Shown one piece after another: positions 1-7,244 of a stretch of DNA of 12,813 nucleotides. The stretch is from positions 1 through 12,813 of the forward strand of contig JALVEV010000086.1 in the NCBI GenBank assembly GCA_027030605.1, written 5' to 3'. Below the pieces are notes generated by a model. That model was not told the DNA's origin, did not search any database, and saw only the letters and a list, made by a program, of their open reading frames with translations. A program made the translations under genes and the position numbers. The stretch is from Campylobacteraceae bacterium. Lineage in GTDB: Bacteria; Campylobacterota; Campylobacteria; Campylobacterales; Sulfurovaceae. Numbering within the stretch: position 1 is the stretch's first letter; each line of letters starts with the position of its first letter.

Positions 1-135
1 CTCCTGTTGAAGAAGTCGCACTTTTAAAAGGTTAGCAATGGTTAATTTACTCTCACCATACTTCTCTATAAAGAGTTGTAGTTTGGCTTCATCTAAAACA
101 CCCTCTCGAATTAATAAATCTATAATTTTTTGCAT
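1..135 (-). CDS. mshE: MSHA-type pilus assembly ATPase, N-terminal fragment (MshE / GspE-PilB family)
   Basis: Only the first 45 codons are present; the gene runs off the left edge. It begins with ATG at 133-135, preceded by an AGGA ribosome binding site 6 bases upstream. The fragment is helical, starting MQKIIDLLIREGVLDEAKL and continuing through an EKYGESKLTIANLL segment. This is the layout of the N-terminal domain of GspE/PilB/MshE ATPases: a short helix-turn-helix unit with 'xxG(V/I)L' followed by a second helix. The Walker motifs lie outside the window. The proteins of this family are cytoplasmic hexameric ATPases that drive pilin polymerisation. The assignment leans heavily on position: it is the last visible gene of an msh-type operon, where mshE follows mshN in Vibrio. 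It begins 8 bases after the stop of the preceding gene. It could be a general type II secretion ATPase instead. Confidence 0.65.
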   Translation of the reverse strand, partial: MQKIIDLLIREGVLDEAKLQLFIEKYGESKLTIANLLKVRLLQQE

Positions 136-143
136 TTTTTATC

Positions 144-698
144 CTATCTATAGTTATATCGTTTGGTAAATTTATCATTTTGATAGACATCTATAATCAT
201 ACTAACTCTATCTTTTTTATCTCTTTTAATATAGAGCTGATATGACATACTCTCTTTTGTTTCATCTTGAAATCTATAGACCTCATTTTTGAGTCTATAC
301 TTTTTTTGCATAAAGAGATAAAATATCTTTGAGAGTACAAAGTTTGTCTTTGGTAGGTGTAGGTCATATATCTCTTTTTTATCTACTAAAGCTTGAAGAA
401 GCAGTTGTTTTTGCAATAATATTGTCCCAAAATAACTTGCATTTGCTCGTGCATCTTTAGTTGAAGTAAGGTGTACCATTGGTAACGATATACGCTTAAT
501 ATTGTCTGTCTCTAAACATGACAAACCATAAAGAGTTAGATACTTTTCATTAGAGATATTACGGTTTTTAAAAAGATATTTATATCCATAATCACAAGCT
601 TTATTATAAGATTGTTTCTCATAAAGTTTATACAGATTTGAAAGGTTTGATGAGAACAACCAATCTGTTGTCATCAAAAAAAATAGTATTAGTTTCAT
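144..698 (-). CDS. Secreted protein of unknown function inside the MSHA operon (184 aa)
   Basis: I do not recognise a family. The protein opens with a hydrophobic stretch, MKLILFFLMTTDWLFS, that looks like a short signal peptide with a probable cut near residue 16-18. The mature part is rich in Tyr, Lys and Leu. Residues about 20-105 look mainly helical and could form degenerate TPR-like pairs; the C-terminal 50 residues look like beta strands (MSYQLYIKRDKKDRVSMIIDVYQ). Two cysteines, C35 and C61, lie in the helical part and could form a disulfide in the periplasm. The start codon overlaps the mshN stop by one base (TAATG) and has an AAGGA site 8 bases upstream, so it is surely co-translated with the pilus genes. 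No counterpart exists at this position in the Vibrio msh locus as I remember it. A role as a periplasmic pilus-assembly accessory factor is inference from context only. Confidence 0.75.
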   Translation of the reverse strand: MKLILFFLMTTDWLFSSNLSNLYKLYEKQSYNKACDYGYKYLFKNRNISNEKYLTLYGLSCLETDNIKRISLPMVHLTSTKDARANASYFGTILLQKQLLLQALVDKKEIYDLHLPKTNFVLSKIFYLFMQKKYRLKNEVYRFQDETKESMSYQLYIKRDKKDRVSMIIDVYQNDKFTKRYNYR

Positions 699-1507
699 TA
701 GATTCTTCCTTTTTTAATTTGTCCTATCAATCTCTTAGCCTTTGAGGATTTACTCTTTTGATAATACTTAGCTAAAATATTAATCGCCTCTTGCTTTCTG
801 CCCATCTTTGCTTTTGATTTGGCAAACAGTAGCCAACTCTCATCAAGTTTAGCGTTGAGTTTATTAGCTTTTAATGCCCACTCTTCTGCCTCTTTATAAG
901 AGGCTTTTTTATAAAATGCCTTTGCCAATAAAAGTGCATCTCGTGAGCTATGAGAGTGTGAATACTTCTCTTTCATTGTCTCTATATAATTTGCTGAAGT
1001 AGCATGAAACTTAATTTTTTTCATAACATGTGGTTTAGAGTTATTCGAACGCTCAACTCTACTCATTGAGGCTAACTCTTTTGCTGTTAAATAGTTATTA
1101 ACTTTTGCCTTAACCAACCTTTTATGGGGCTTATGTTTTTTTATGACCCTTTTTTGTGCATAATGTATAGACTCCTCTTTTTCAAGATTAATAACGGGAA
1201 TAACTGGCTCTAATGAAATCTCATGAAGCTTCTCTTTTGTATCTTCCTTTAAGAACTCTTTTTTAGATGTTTTCAGAGGAGTATTCATAACCATCTCAGC
1301 ATTTAAGCTATGGGTCTCTTTTGTTGCCGATAGAACTTTAGTTATAGGTTGATGATGAATAGCAACACTCTCTTTTGTATATTTATCGTATAGATAAGTT
1401 CCACCTACACCGACAGATGCTGTAACAATACTACTAACTACAGGAATCATAATAGCTTTTATTTTATAGTGATACCATTTTTTCTCTAACGCTTCTATTT
1501 TATGCAT
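698..1507 (-). CDS. mshN: MSHA biogenesis protein MshN-like, inner-membrane TPR protein (269 aa)
   Basis: A short cytoplasmic N-terminus (1-16) is followed by one membrane segment at about 17-40. Then comes a long basic, low-complexity periplasmic linker (about 45-180, many Lys, His and Glu) and a C-terminal pair of tetratricopeptide repeats at about 188-221 and 222-255, with the A-x-x-x-Y-x-x-A pattern (AKAFYKKASYKEAEEWALKANKLNAK is split across the first repeat). This bitopic TPR plan is that of MshN, a pilus-assembly protein thought to act in the periplasm next to the secretin. The ATG at 1505-1507 overlaps the mshM stop by 8 bases and has AGGA 7 bases upstream. Position between mshM and the mshE-type ATPase supports the name, although primary-sequence similarity in the linker is not expected to be high. 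An alternative is a generic TPR adaptor. Confidence 0.7.
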   Translation of the reverse strand: MHKIEALEKKWYHYKIKAIMIPVVSSIVTASVGVGGTYLYDKYTKESVAIHHQPITKVLSATKETHSLNAEMVMNTPLKTSKKEFLKEDTKEKLHEISLEPVIPVINLEKEESIHYAQKRVIKKHKPHKRLVKAKVNNYLTAKELASMSRVERSNNSKPHVMKKIKFHATSANYIETMKEKYSHSHSSRDALLLAKAFYKKASYKEAEEWALKANKLNAKLDESWLLFAKSKAKMGRKQEAINILAKYYQKSKSSKAKRLIGQIKKGRI

Positions 1508-2318
1508 TTATATATCCTAATCTAATAGCTGCCATCTCAAGAATCTTTTTTGAGAGTTTTTTTGTTGAAATTTTTTGTGGATTATGCTTCTCATAATATT
1601 CATAAATATCAAAAATTGTATAGAGATACTTATTGGTCTCTCTAAAATTTCCACCTGTCATGGAGTGAATATACTTTATATCTTTTTTTCTTATCATATT
1701 TGAAATCTCTATAAAACCTTTTTTAATAAGTTTTTTCTGAAGATAGAGTTGTAAATCATACTCAGTAGCATTTTTCATTACAACTACTTCCCAAATACGT
1801 GTCTTAAAATGCTCTTTAGCAATAATATCTTCATCTTCTGTTTTATGTAAAGTAATTACAAACTTAACTACACGAGTATCAGAGAGTAGTCTAATCTTCT
1901 CCATAAGTGCCTCACTATAGAGCTGACACTCATCAAGTAAAAAGACCACCTCTCGTTTATCTCTTAAACTCTGACAGTACTTTAAAAGTCCATCAAAATT
2001 AACACGCATATTTGCAGGTATAGTATCTCCTGACATCGACTCATAAATCTCTTTTAAAAAAGCCTTTTCACTTAAAATAGGAGCATCAAAGTAGTGAATC
2101 TCTCGATGCTCTTTTAAATTATGATAGAGTTTATTAAGTAACATACTCTTACCAGTTCCTGGTTTACCATAAAGCAAAATCATCTTGAGTGGCTTCAATA
2201 AAGAGGTCTCTAAAATATTATAGTTATAAGTAGCAGCCTCTAGCTCAACATAGTTATTTTTATCAACAGAGTCAATAAAAATAGTTTTAAGTTCCTCAAA
2301 TTTACTCTTTTTCATCAC
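1500..2318 (-). CDS. mshM: MSHA-associated AAA ATPase MshM (ExeA/GspA-like, 272 aa)
   Basis: This is a cytoplasmic P-loop ATPase. The Walker A motif GKPGTGKS is at residues 51-58 and the Walker B segment VVFLLDECQ at about 124-132, as in the AAA_22/ExeA family. ExeA/GspA proteins use ATP to help insert secretins through the peptidoglycan, but they carry a C-terminal peptidoglycan-binding part. This protein has none and no membrane segment, which fits MshM. The reading frame opens with GTG at 2316-2318 followed directly by ATG at 2313-2315. The GTG overlaps the mshL stop by four bases (GTGA) and the ATG by one (TGATG). No clear Shine-Dalgarno sequence precedes either, so translation probably depends on coupling with mshL, and I cannot tell which start is used. 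The gene sits directly after the secretin gene, as in Vibrio. Confidence 0.8.
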   Translation of the reverse strand: MMKKSKFEELKTIFIDSVDKNNYVELEAATYNYNILETSLLKPLKMILLYGKPGTGKSMLLNKLYHNLKEHREIHYFDAPILSEKAFLKEIYESMSGDTIPANMRVNFDGLLKYCQSLRDKREVVFLLDECQLYSEALMEKIRLLSDTRVVKFVITLHKTEDEDIIAKEHFKTRIWEVVVMKNATEYDLQLYLQKKLIKKGFIEISNMIRKKDIKYIHSMTGGNFRETNKYLYTIFDIYEYYEKHNPQKISTKKLSKKILEMAAIRLGYINA

Positions 2319-3850
2319 TTTAACTTTTTATAACCCAAATCTTCTAAAGAGAGGTCACTGTCTGTCTTTATAATATGTGGAGTAATAATCAAAACTAACT
2401 CATCAACTTTATTGACACGTTTTTCTCTCTTAAATAGATACTCTAAAAGAGGTAAATCCCCAAGTAGTGGTACTTTAGAAACTTGTGTTCCTGTTTTAGA
2501 AGAGATTAGCCCCCCTAAAACCACATGCTCTCCATCATTAAGTGTTACAACTGAAGATATCTGTTTTCTTGATAAATCAGGTGGAATATTTCTTGTTCCT
2601 GTTGTTGTCGTTGAGACAGTATCAATAGTATCTGAAATAGAAGGATTAATCTTAAGTGTAATTTTTCCATCATCTGAGATTTCAGGAGTAATATCTAGTA
2701 GTATTCCTGCAAATACAGAGTCAATGGTCTCTCCTGACTGCTGTGAACCAGCACCTGTTGCACCCTGTAAAATAGATGTTGATGTAATTTTATAGAAGAG
2801 TTCATTTCCTACAGAGATAAGTGCAGGTTGATTATTTAGTGTTAAAATTTTCGGATTAGAGATAGACTTTACATCACCTTGTGTCTTTAAAAACTTAACT
2901 ACATCATTAATTTGAGTAGAGCCTCTTGTAATAATTGCTCCTGAACTTTTTGGTTCAGTATTTGGTTCTGAAGTTAAATCCCCAATCGATAAAGAGGAGC
3001 CATCTGTATTTGAAGCCAATGAAGCAACATTATTTTGTAGTGTACTTGCAGTAGCAATTGCCATATTTTGAAAACTATAGAGTTGATTCCAATCTATACC
3101 CGTAGTATAAGAGTCATCAAAAGTAACAGAAAGGATTTTAACATCAATTAAAACTTGATTTTTTAATTGACGTGTTAAATCATCAATATAATTAGAAACT
3201 CTATCTAACTGTTTAGCTGTACCTGTTACAGTTATCATTCCAGCTTCAGCATTAACAATTGGAGCAGGAGCTTTGTAGGAGTCTTCAGGTCGATTAAGTA
3301 GACTCTCTACCTCTTTTTCAATCTTTGTCCAAAATTTAAAATCATCAGTACTCTCAATAGAGACACCAGTTTTAGAACCATTACCACTATCACTGCCTTG
3401 ACTACTTTTACCCCCTTGACTACCTCCAGAAGTACCTGAGTTTGCAATGGTTACATGTGCATTACTTGTTCCTTTTCTATCACCAGCTATATAATGAAAC
3501 TTAAATGTTTTAGTTGTCAAATAAGAGATTTCCAGCTTATTATCACCTAACTCATAAGAGATGTCATTTTCACGCAATACCGTATCTAAAAACTCTATTA
3601 GAGAGGCATTATTCATCTTAACAAAATAGAGTTTATCTGCCAATTTTTTCTTAGCCTCTTTATCTTTGACAATAAGACTCAATGCACACTCATCAGCTAA
3701 ATTTTCTACAACATCACCAATGGTTAATGCACTATTAAGGGTTGCTGTAAAGAGTTGTGTATCACAACGATTTGCATACAGAGGCGATGCTACACTCATC
3801 AATAGAGTTATAACTATAAACTTTATTAAACTATTTTTTAAAACCATCAT
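2315..3850 (-). CDS. mshL: Outer-membrane secretin of MSHA-type pilus, MshL (511 aa)
   Basis: This is the outer-membrane ring through which the pilus or substrate leaves the cell. A signal peptide (1-26, ending SPLYA) is followed by a short N-terminal STN/N0-like domain (about 35-110). Next comes a Ser/Gly-rich linker at about 138-160, then an N1-type repeat (about 195-230), and the secretin beta-barrel domain from about 233 to 495. The secretin signature VPLLGDLPLLEYLFKR is at 460-475, followed by the usual 'DELVLIITPHII' strand. Length fits MshL/PilQ-like secretins. No lipobox is seen, so a pilotin lipoprotein may be needed. Two ATGs in a row open the gene; the first (3848-3850) is preferred because AAGGA lies 8 bases upstream, and it overlaps the preceding stop by one base (TAATG). 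Type II secretion GspD is the alternative, but the neighbours favour MSHA. Confidence 0.9.
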   Translation of the reverse strand: MMVLKNSLIKFIVITLLMSVASPLYANRCDTQLFTATLNSALTIGDVVENLADECALSLIVKDKEAKKKLADKLYFVKMNNASLIEFLDTVLRENDISYELGDNKLEISYLTTKTFKFHYIAGDRKGTSNAHVTIANSGTSGGSQGGKSSQGSDSGNGSKTGVSIESTDDFKFWTKIEKEVESLLNRPEDSYKAPAPIVNAEAGMITVTGTAKQLDRVSNYIDDLTRQLKNQVLIDVKILSVTFDDSYTTGIDWNQLYSFQNMAIATASTLQNNVASLASNTDGSSLSIGDLTSEPNTEPKSSGAIITRGSTQINDVVKFLKTQGDVKSISNPKILTLNNQPALISVGNELFYKITSTSILQGATGAGSQQSGETIDSVFAGILLDITPEISDDGKITLKINPSISDTIDTVSTTTTGTRNIPPDLSRKQISSVVTLNDGEHVVLGGLISSKTGTQVSKVPLLGDLPLLEYLFKREKRVNKVDELVLIITPHIIKTDSDLSLEDLGYKKLK

Positions 3851-4275
3851 TATCTACGTCCTTGATTTAACTTAATAAATTTTTTCTTTTTTCTTTCTAA
3901 CTTGAGAACTCTATTACCATTCTCCTTCTCTAAAGTTACAGAGTATTTTGAAACATATCCAACCCTATACTCACCAAGTCTATCTCCTGTTCGATACCAC
4001 TTTTTATTAATAAAAGCAGCATGGTTTAAAATAGCATCAACTTTATATACTACCTCTACAGGAACATAAATAGTTACATTGTCATCTTGTTTCTCTTCTA
4101 CCTTCTTTTTCTTTTGTAAAATAAAAGGATTGGAAGTTCCCTCTAATTTACCTAAAGAGATACCTACCCTCTCCTCTTTAATTTTAGAAACCATATTAAG
4201 AATTTCTGTAGAGCTTAAACTACCTGATATCAAGAGTGTAAATCCAAATGTTATTAATATTAATACCTTTTTCAT
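3850..4275 (-). CDS. Periplasmic pilus-assembly protein, PilP/GspC-like (MshK position, 141 aa)
   Basis: A hydrophobic N-terminus (about 3-20) is a signal peptide or single membrane anchor. A Lys-rich stretch (QKKKKVEEKQ, about 54-63) follows. The C-terminal half is a compact beta domain: AILNHAAFINKKWYRTGD, then GEYRVGYVSKYSVTLEKENG, then VLKL. This 'ING-xx-Y-xx-GD ... V-xx-I-xx-xx-V-x-L-x-x-x-G' pattern is that of the homology-region fold shared by GspC and PilP. In those systems the protein joins the inner-membrane PilN/PilO platform to the secretin. It sits directly between the PilO-like gene and the secretin gene, which is the position of mshK. A G-rich ribosome binding site (GGGGGA) lies upstream and the ATG overlaps the preceding stop (TAATG). 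The very basic tail (KKKKFIKLNQGRR) is notable. The fold is inferred by eye, the location is firm. Confidence 0.7.
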   Translation of the reverse strand: MKKVLILITFGFTLLISGSLSSTEILNMVSKIKEERVGISLGKLEGTSNPFILQKKKKVEEKQDDNVTIYVPVEVVYKVDAILNHAAFINKKWYRTGDRLGEYRVGYVSKYSVTLEKENGNRVLKLERKKKKFIKLNQGRR

Positions 4276-4928
4276 TAATGATTAATCCCCCATACTGAAA
4301 TATTAATATCAGCTGATAAAATAGTATCTTTTTTATCTAAATAGAGATGTGTACCATAGATATCTGTCACCAAAACAGAACGCTCTAATTGATTGATAAA
4401 TTTAGTAATATTTTTATAACTTCCAGAACACCCTACTCCAATCTGAAGTACATGTCCAAAACTACCATTGTTATCTACATACTCATTCTCTATATAGTTA
4501 ATAGAGACACTCTGCCTCTTCGCCTGTTTTGTAATAGAGTTTAAAAACTTTGACCAACTCTCTTTGTTAAAGAGCAGTGGAGAGAGGTCATCTAAATTAA
4601 CAGAGATAAAACTAATCTCATCATTAGCATTTGCTATCTTTTTATCTAATATTTTAATATCATTCTCATACTTATTTACTAAGTAATTTTTATCTCCATT
4701 TTGACTAATACTTTGGAGATACTGCTTATTTGATGCGATACTCTTTTTTAAACTATTGTTTTTATGATGTGCTGTTTTATATTTATCTTCAGCAAAAGGG
4801 TAAAAAAAACTATATGAAAGATATCCTATAATAAGTGTTATCATACCAATCATCATCCACTTTTCATTTTCTGACTTATGCTCAAAGAAAGTATCTAATC
4901 CATTTAAAAAATTTACTAATGCTTTCAT
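4275..4928 (-). CDS. PilO-like pilus-assembly protein (MshJ position, 217 aa)
   Basis: One membrane segment at about 25-44 is followed by a coiled coil (about 47-107, Lys/Asn/Glu-rich heptads) and a C-terminal alpha/beta domain (about 125-215). The C-terminal part, SGSYKNITKFINQLERSV, then TDIYGTHLYLDKKD and ILSADINISVWGI, is typical of PilO/GspM-type ferredoxin-like domains, where 'GsY..i..Fi..LE' is the recurring signature. PilO pairs with PilN in the inner membrane to form the platform for assembly. The ATG (4926-4928) overlaps the stop of the upstream gene by 4 bases (ATGA), with a good AAGGTGG site 7 bases upstream inside that gene's end. Position after the PilM/PilN-like gene and before the PilP-like gene matches mshJ. 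The domain assignment is by pattern and context, with no sequence search. Confidence 0.75.
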   Translation of the reverse strand: MKALVNFLNGLDTFFEHKSENEKWMMIGMITLIIGYLSYSFFYPFAEDKYKTAHHKNNSLKKSIASNKQYLQSISQNGDKNYLVNKYENDIKILDKKIANANDEISFISVNLDDLSPLLFNKESWSKFLNSITKQAKRQSVSINYIENEYVDNNGSFGHVLQIGVGCSGSYKNITKFINQLERSVLVTDIYGTHLYLDKKDTILSADINISVWGINH

Positions 4929-6460
4929 CTATATACCACCTTCAAAACACCCCTATAGAGACCATCTTTTTCATTAAAGTCAATACGTTTAATATTAATA
5001 GAGGCTATCTCATCAAAATATTTTTTTGAGATATCTTTAATGTATCGAGTAATGTTTTTTTCATCTTTACTTAAAAGATGTAAAGTGAAACTATCTCCTT
5101 CTGAATAGAGTCCTTCTAAATGAAGGTGATGCTCTTTTAAATCTTTAGAGAAGATATAAAAGTAATTTGACTTAAAATTATAATCTACCTTTTTATTGTA
5201 GATTGAAGTCAAGGTTTTAGCTTTACTTTCAAATATATTCTCTAAGTTTTTAAGAGTCTTTTTCTTCTCTTTTATCTTTGCTTGTTTTTGAGCTAAAATT
5301 GTTTTATACTTAGAGACCTCAGCCGAAAGAGCTTGATTATCATGATTTAACTTTATATTATATCCCTCTAAGGTATAGGCAGGAACCAAGTAAAAAAGAG
5401 GTAACCCAAGAGCTAATATAGAAGAAGATACAATTGCAATAATAAATTGTCCACTTGCCCTTTTAGTGAAAATTGGTGCTCGTGGGTATTCACTTAAGTT
5501 CACTACTTTACTAGGAGTATCAATATAATCTAACCCTGACTTTAACATCAAATATTGAAGTTGGTCAACATACCACTCATCATTTTTAATATCAAAATTA
5601 AAGTCTAAATTAAAGGTAGGAATCCCTAAATAGTTATAACCATAATCACTTAACCCAATAATTGGGCTATTAACAGAACCAATAAAGAGCTTCTGCATAT
5701 GCTCTATATGATAAGCTCGTTTGGCATAGATAACAATATCATTAATCTGCAAAAATATCTCACTAAAAATCTTCATAAGATTTTGTTGATACTCTGTATT
5801 TGTAGTCTTTAGACCCTCTGAGTCTAAAATCTCAAAAAACTCTTTTCTATCAATCTTTTCACCAACTAAGGCACAATATTTATCATAAATCTGCTCTAAT
5901 GAGTACTCAAGAGACTTAGAGTAGACAAAATTACCATCTTTATAGACAGTTACAAAAGCATCTGTCATTGTAAAATAGACATAACAGTGAGCATCTTTAT
6001 TTTCTAGAACACTGTTTTTATAGAGTGTTTTAAAAAGTAGTGGAGCAGGAAGTAAAAGGTCAATATACTTTATCTCCGAGAGTACATCAGCGAACTTACG
6101 GTCAATAACCTCTGCTTCTGTTATAAACACATTATAGACAAATGAGTTCTCATCACTATCTTTTTTTTCATAATAGAGACGATACTCTTTCTCTTCATCA
6201 AGTCCTAACTCTTCATAAGCTTTCATGTAAAGAACATCATATAACTCATCATCAGGAATCAGATACTCCGTATCTAAAGGAGTAATAATCATATCCTTAT
6301 TAGTGATATATGATATCGTATAGTTTTTATCGTTATAACTTAACTTTTCTAACTTTTTAAACTCTTGATTTTTAAACTCATAGAAACTATTTATATAAGG
6401 ATTTATGGTAATAATATTTTTATATTTTTTAATTCTATTATCAAAATTGTTGTTTGACAT
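4925..6460 (-). CDS. PilM/PilN-type fusion protein of the pilus platform (MshI-like, 511 aa)
   Basis: The first ~330 residues look cytoplasmic and alternate strands and helices as in the actin-like PilM/GspL fold (for example CYVYFTMTDAFVTVYKDGNFVYSKSL at about 159-184, quoted here in part as VYFTMTDAFVTVYKDGNF). After them comes the phrase VVNLSEYPRAP (319-329), similar to the short conserved leader by which PilN binds PilM. Then follow one membrane segment (about 338-361), a coiled coil (about 368-420) and a periplasmic alpha/beta tail (about 430-511) of PilN/GspL type. One polypeptide therefore appears to cover both PilM and PilN, as in GspL. It is the first gene of the operon. The ATG at 6458-6460 has no clear Shine-Dalgarno sequence, only an A-rich leader. 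The next gene overlaps by 4 bases. Actin-fold nucleotide motifs are not obvious, so ATP binding is uncertain. Confidence 0.72.
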   Translation of the reverse strand: MSNNNFDNRIKKYKNIITINPYINSFYEFKNQEFKKLEKLSYNDKNYTISYITNKDMIITPLDTEYLIPDDELYDVLYMKAYEELGLDEEKEYRLYYEKKDSDENSFVYNVFITEAEVIDRKFADVLSEIKYIDLLLPAPLLFKTLYKNSVLENKDAHCYVYFTMTDAFVTVYKDGNFVYSKSLEYSLEQIYDKYCALVGEKIDRKEFFEILDSEGLKTTNTEYQQNLMKIFSEIFLQINDIVIYAKRAYHIEHMQKLFIGSVNSPIIGLSDYGYNYLGIPTFNLDFNFDIKNDEWYVDQLQYLMLKSGLDYIDTPSKVVNLSEYPRAPIFTKRASGQFIIAIVSSSILALGLPLFYLVPAYTLEGYNIKLNHDNQALSAEVSKYKTILAQKQAKIKEKKKTLKNLENIFESKAKTLTSIYNKKVDYNFKSNYFYIFSKDLKEHHLHLEGLYSEGDSFTLHLLSKDEKNITRYIKDISKKYFDEIASINIKRIDFNEKDGLYRGVLKVVYR

Positions 6461-6491
6461 AATTTTTTAATCTACCATTCTTTCTTAAGAT

Positions 6492-6520
6492 ATTAATAAG
6501 TATATAAATAAGCTTGTTAA
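6492..6520 (-). promoter_or_regulatory. Candidate promoter of the pilus operon
   Basis: Read on the minus strand, TTAACA (6515-6520) lies 16 bases before TATTAAT (6492-6498), which would start transcription about 25 bases ahead of the first pilus gene. Both boxes differ from consensus, and in a region this AT-rich similar matches arise by chance. An earlier TATATAC is a possible alternative -10. No sigma-54 or sigma-28 type site was seen. Confidence 0.3.
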
Positions 6521-6572
6521 GTAAACCTTATTAGAATGTAGATATATGAATAATTATTTAAATAGATATTGT

Positions 6573-6611
6573 AAAAAAACAATTTATGTTATTTCTGATA
6601 TTTCATAAATT
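6573..6611 (-). terminator. Probable intrinsic terminator after the MnmC-like/methyltransferase unit
   Basis: On the minus strand an 8-base perfect inverted repeat (AATTTATG, then 15 bases of loop, then CATAAATT; 6604-6611 pairing with 6581-6588) is followed after one G by seven Ts (6573-6579). It lies 43 bases past the stop of the methyltransferase gene. The stem has only one G:C pair and a large loop, so it is weak by textbook standards, but position and T-run are right. Confidence 0.4.
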
Positions 6612-6653
6612 ATTTAATTTTTTTATGTTTTTTATAGTTATATAATAGAGTAT

Positions 6654-7244
6654 TTATGACCAAAAATCATCAATTGTCATGCCACCTCGTCTCTTTTTTG
6701 CCACCATAGAGGCTTTCATACTCTTCTCCCCACAAACACCCTCTTCCATAAACTCTCGCAGATGTAAAATCTCATATCTATCATCAAATGTAGCCTCTAG
6801 TTCACCTTCATTCAGTAGAAATGTGCTATTTGAAGGTACTTTTGTATTATCAGGATGGTGCATAAATGTCTCAAAAATAAATATGCCATCCTCTTTTAAT
6901 GCTTTTTCTATTTGAGGAAAAAGCTCTCTCTTTAAAAAGTAGGTACAGACAATTAAGTCATAACTATTTTCAGGTAATATATACGTGTCAAAATCAACCT
7001 CTTTAGGCTCAATATTCTCTATATTTTTCAAAGACTCTATTGCTATGGGACTAATATCTAAAGCATCAACCTTAAAACCTAGCGATGCCAAATACTTAGC
7101 ATTTCTACCCATACCACATGCTAAATCTAATGCCCTCTTTCCAGTAGCTAACTTAGCAAAATCTTCAACTACCTTAACTACTTTAGTTGGTATAACATTG
7201 GTACTATATTTCTTATTCCAGCGTTCTCTATCTTCTCTACTCAT
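6654..7244 (-). CDS. Class I SAM-dependent methyltransferase (TehB-like, 196 aa)
   Basis: This is a soluble Rossmann-fold methyltransferase. Motif I, ALDLACGMGRNAKYLA, is at residues 38-53. The acidic residue that binds the SAM ribose is in ALDIS (D63), a further Asp is in EVDFD (84), and the motif IV-like strand YDLIVC is at 95-100. The 'CGxGRN' form of motif I and the compact length resemble the TehB/YcgJ-like group, whose substrates are mostly unknown. It overlaps the MnmC-like gene by a single base (TAATG) with GGAG a few bases upstream, so the two are translated together. This makes a role in tRNA modification possible, because MnmC-type oxidases need a partner methyltransferase. The protein does not show the Methyltransf_30 signature of the MnmC N-terminal domain, nor does it read like MnmM/YtqB. 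The substrate is therefore not known. Confidence 0.85.
   Translation of the reverse strand: MSREDRERWNKKYSTNVIPTKVVKVVEDFAKLATGKRALDLACGMGRNAKYLASLGFKVDALDISPIAIESLKNIENIEPKEVDFDTYILPENSYDLIVCTYFLKRELFPQIEKALKEDGIFIFETFMHHPDNTKVPSNSTFLLNEGELEATFDDRYEILHLREFMEEGVCGEKSMKASMVAKKRRGGMTIDDFWS

Larger units (their letters stand above)
6461..6653. other. AT-rich intergenic region between the methyltransferase gene and the pilus operon
   Basis: This is the longest gap between genes in the window (193 bases). It is extremely AT-rich. It holds a likely terminator stem-loop (6573-6611) for the genes to the right and a candidate promoter (6492-6520) for the pilus operon to the left. It also holds a spaced inverted repeat, TAATAAG at 6494-6500 with CTTATTA at 6527-6533, that flanks the promoter candidate. 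No open reading frame or RNA gene was seen in it. Confidence 0.6.

Noticed and set aside
2412..2795. 127-codon plus-strand open frame inside the secretin gene
   Set aside because: It lies antisense to the conserved secretin domain, has low-complexity Ser/Val/Pro content and no ribosome site, so it is a shadow frame. The same holds for the other plus-strand frames inside the pilus, MnmC-like, dusB and membrane-protein genes.
3361..3440. Ser/Gly-rich repeat-like stretch in the secretin gene, considered as a tandem repeat or phase-variable tract
   Set aside because: Codons vary and there is no exact repeated unit; it is better read as a flexible protein linker.
2315..3850. Type II secretion secretin GspD
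   Set aside because: It is short for GspD, has fewer N-domains, and the adjacent MshM-type ATPase and TPR protein match the MSHA layout; GspD cannot be fully excluded.
4079..4285. 68-codon plus-strand frame over the PilP-like gene
   Set aside because: Its sequence is the complement of the Lys-rich stretch (giving Phe/Ser runs) and it has no start context or homology.
6507..6533. Short inverted repeats around the pilus promoter as an operator
   Set aside because: In DNA this AT-rich, 6-7 base inverted repeats such as TAATAAG/CTTATTA are frequent by chance, and no known regulator site is recognised.
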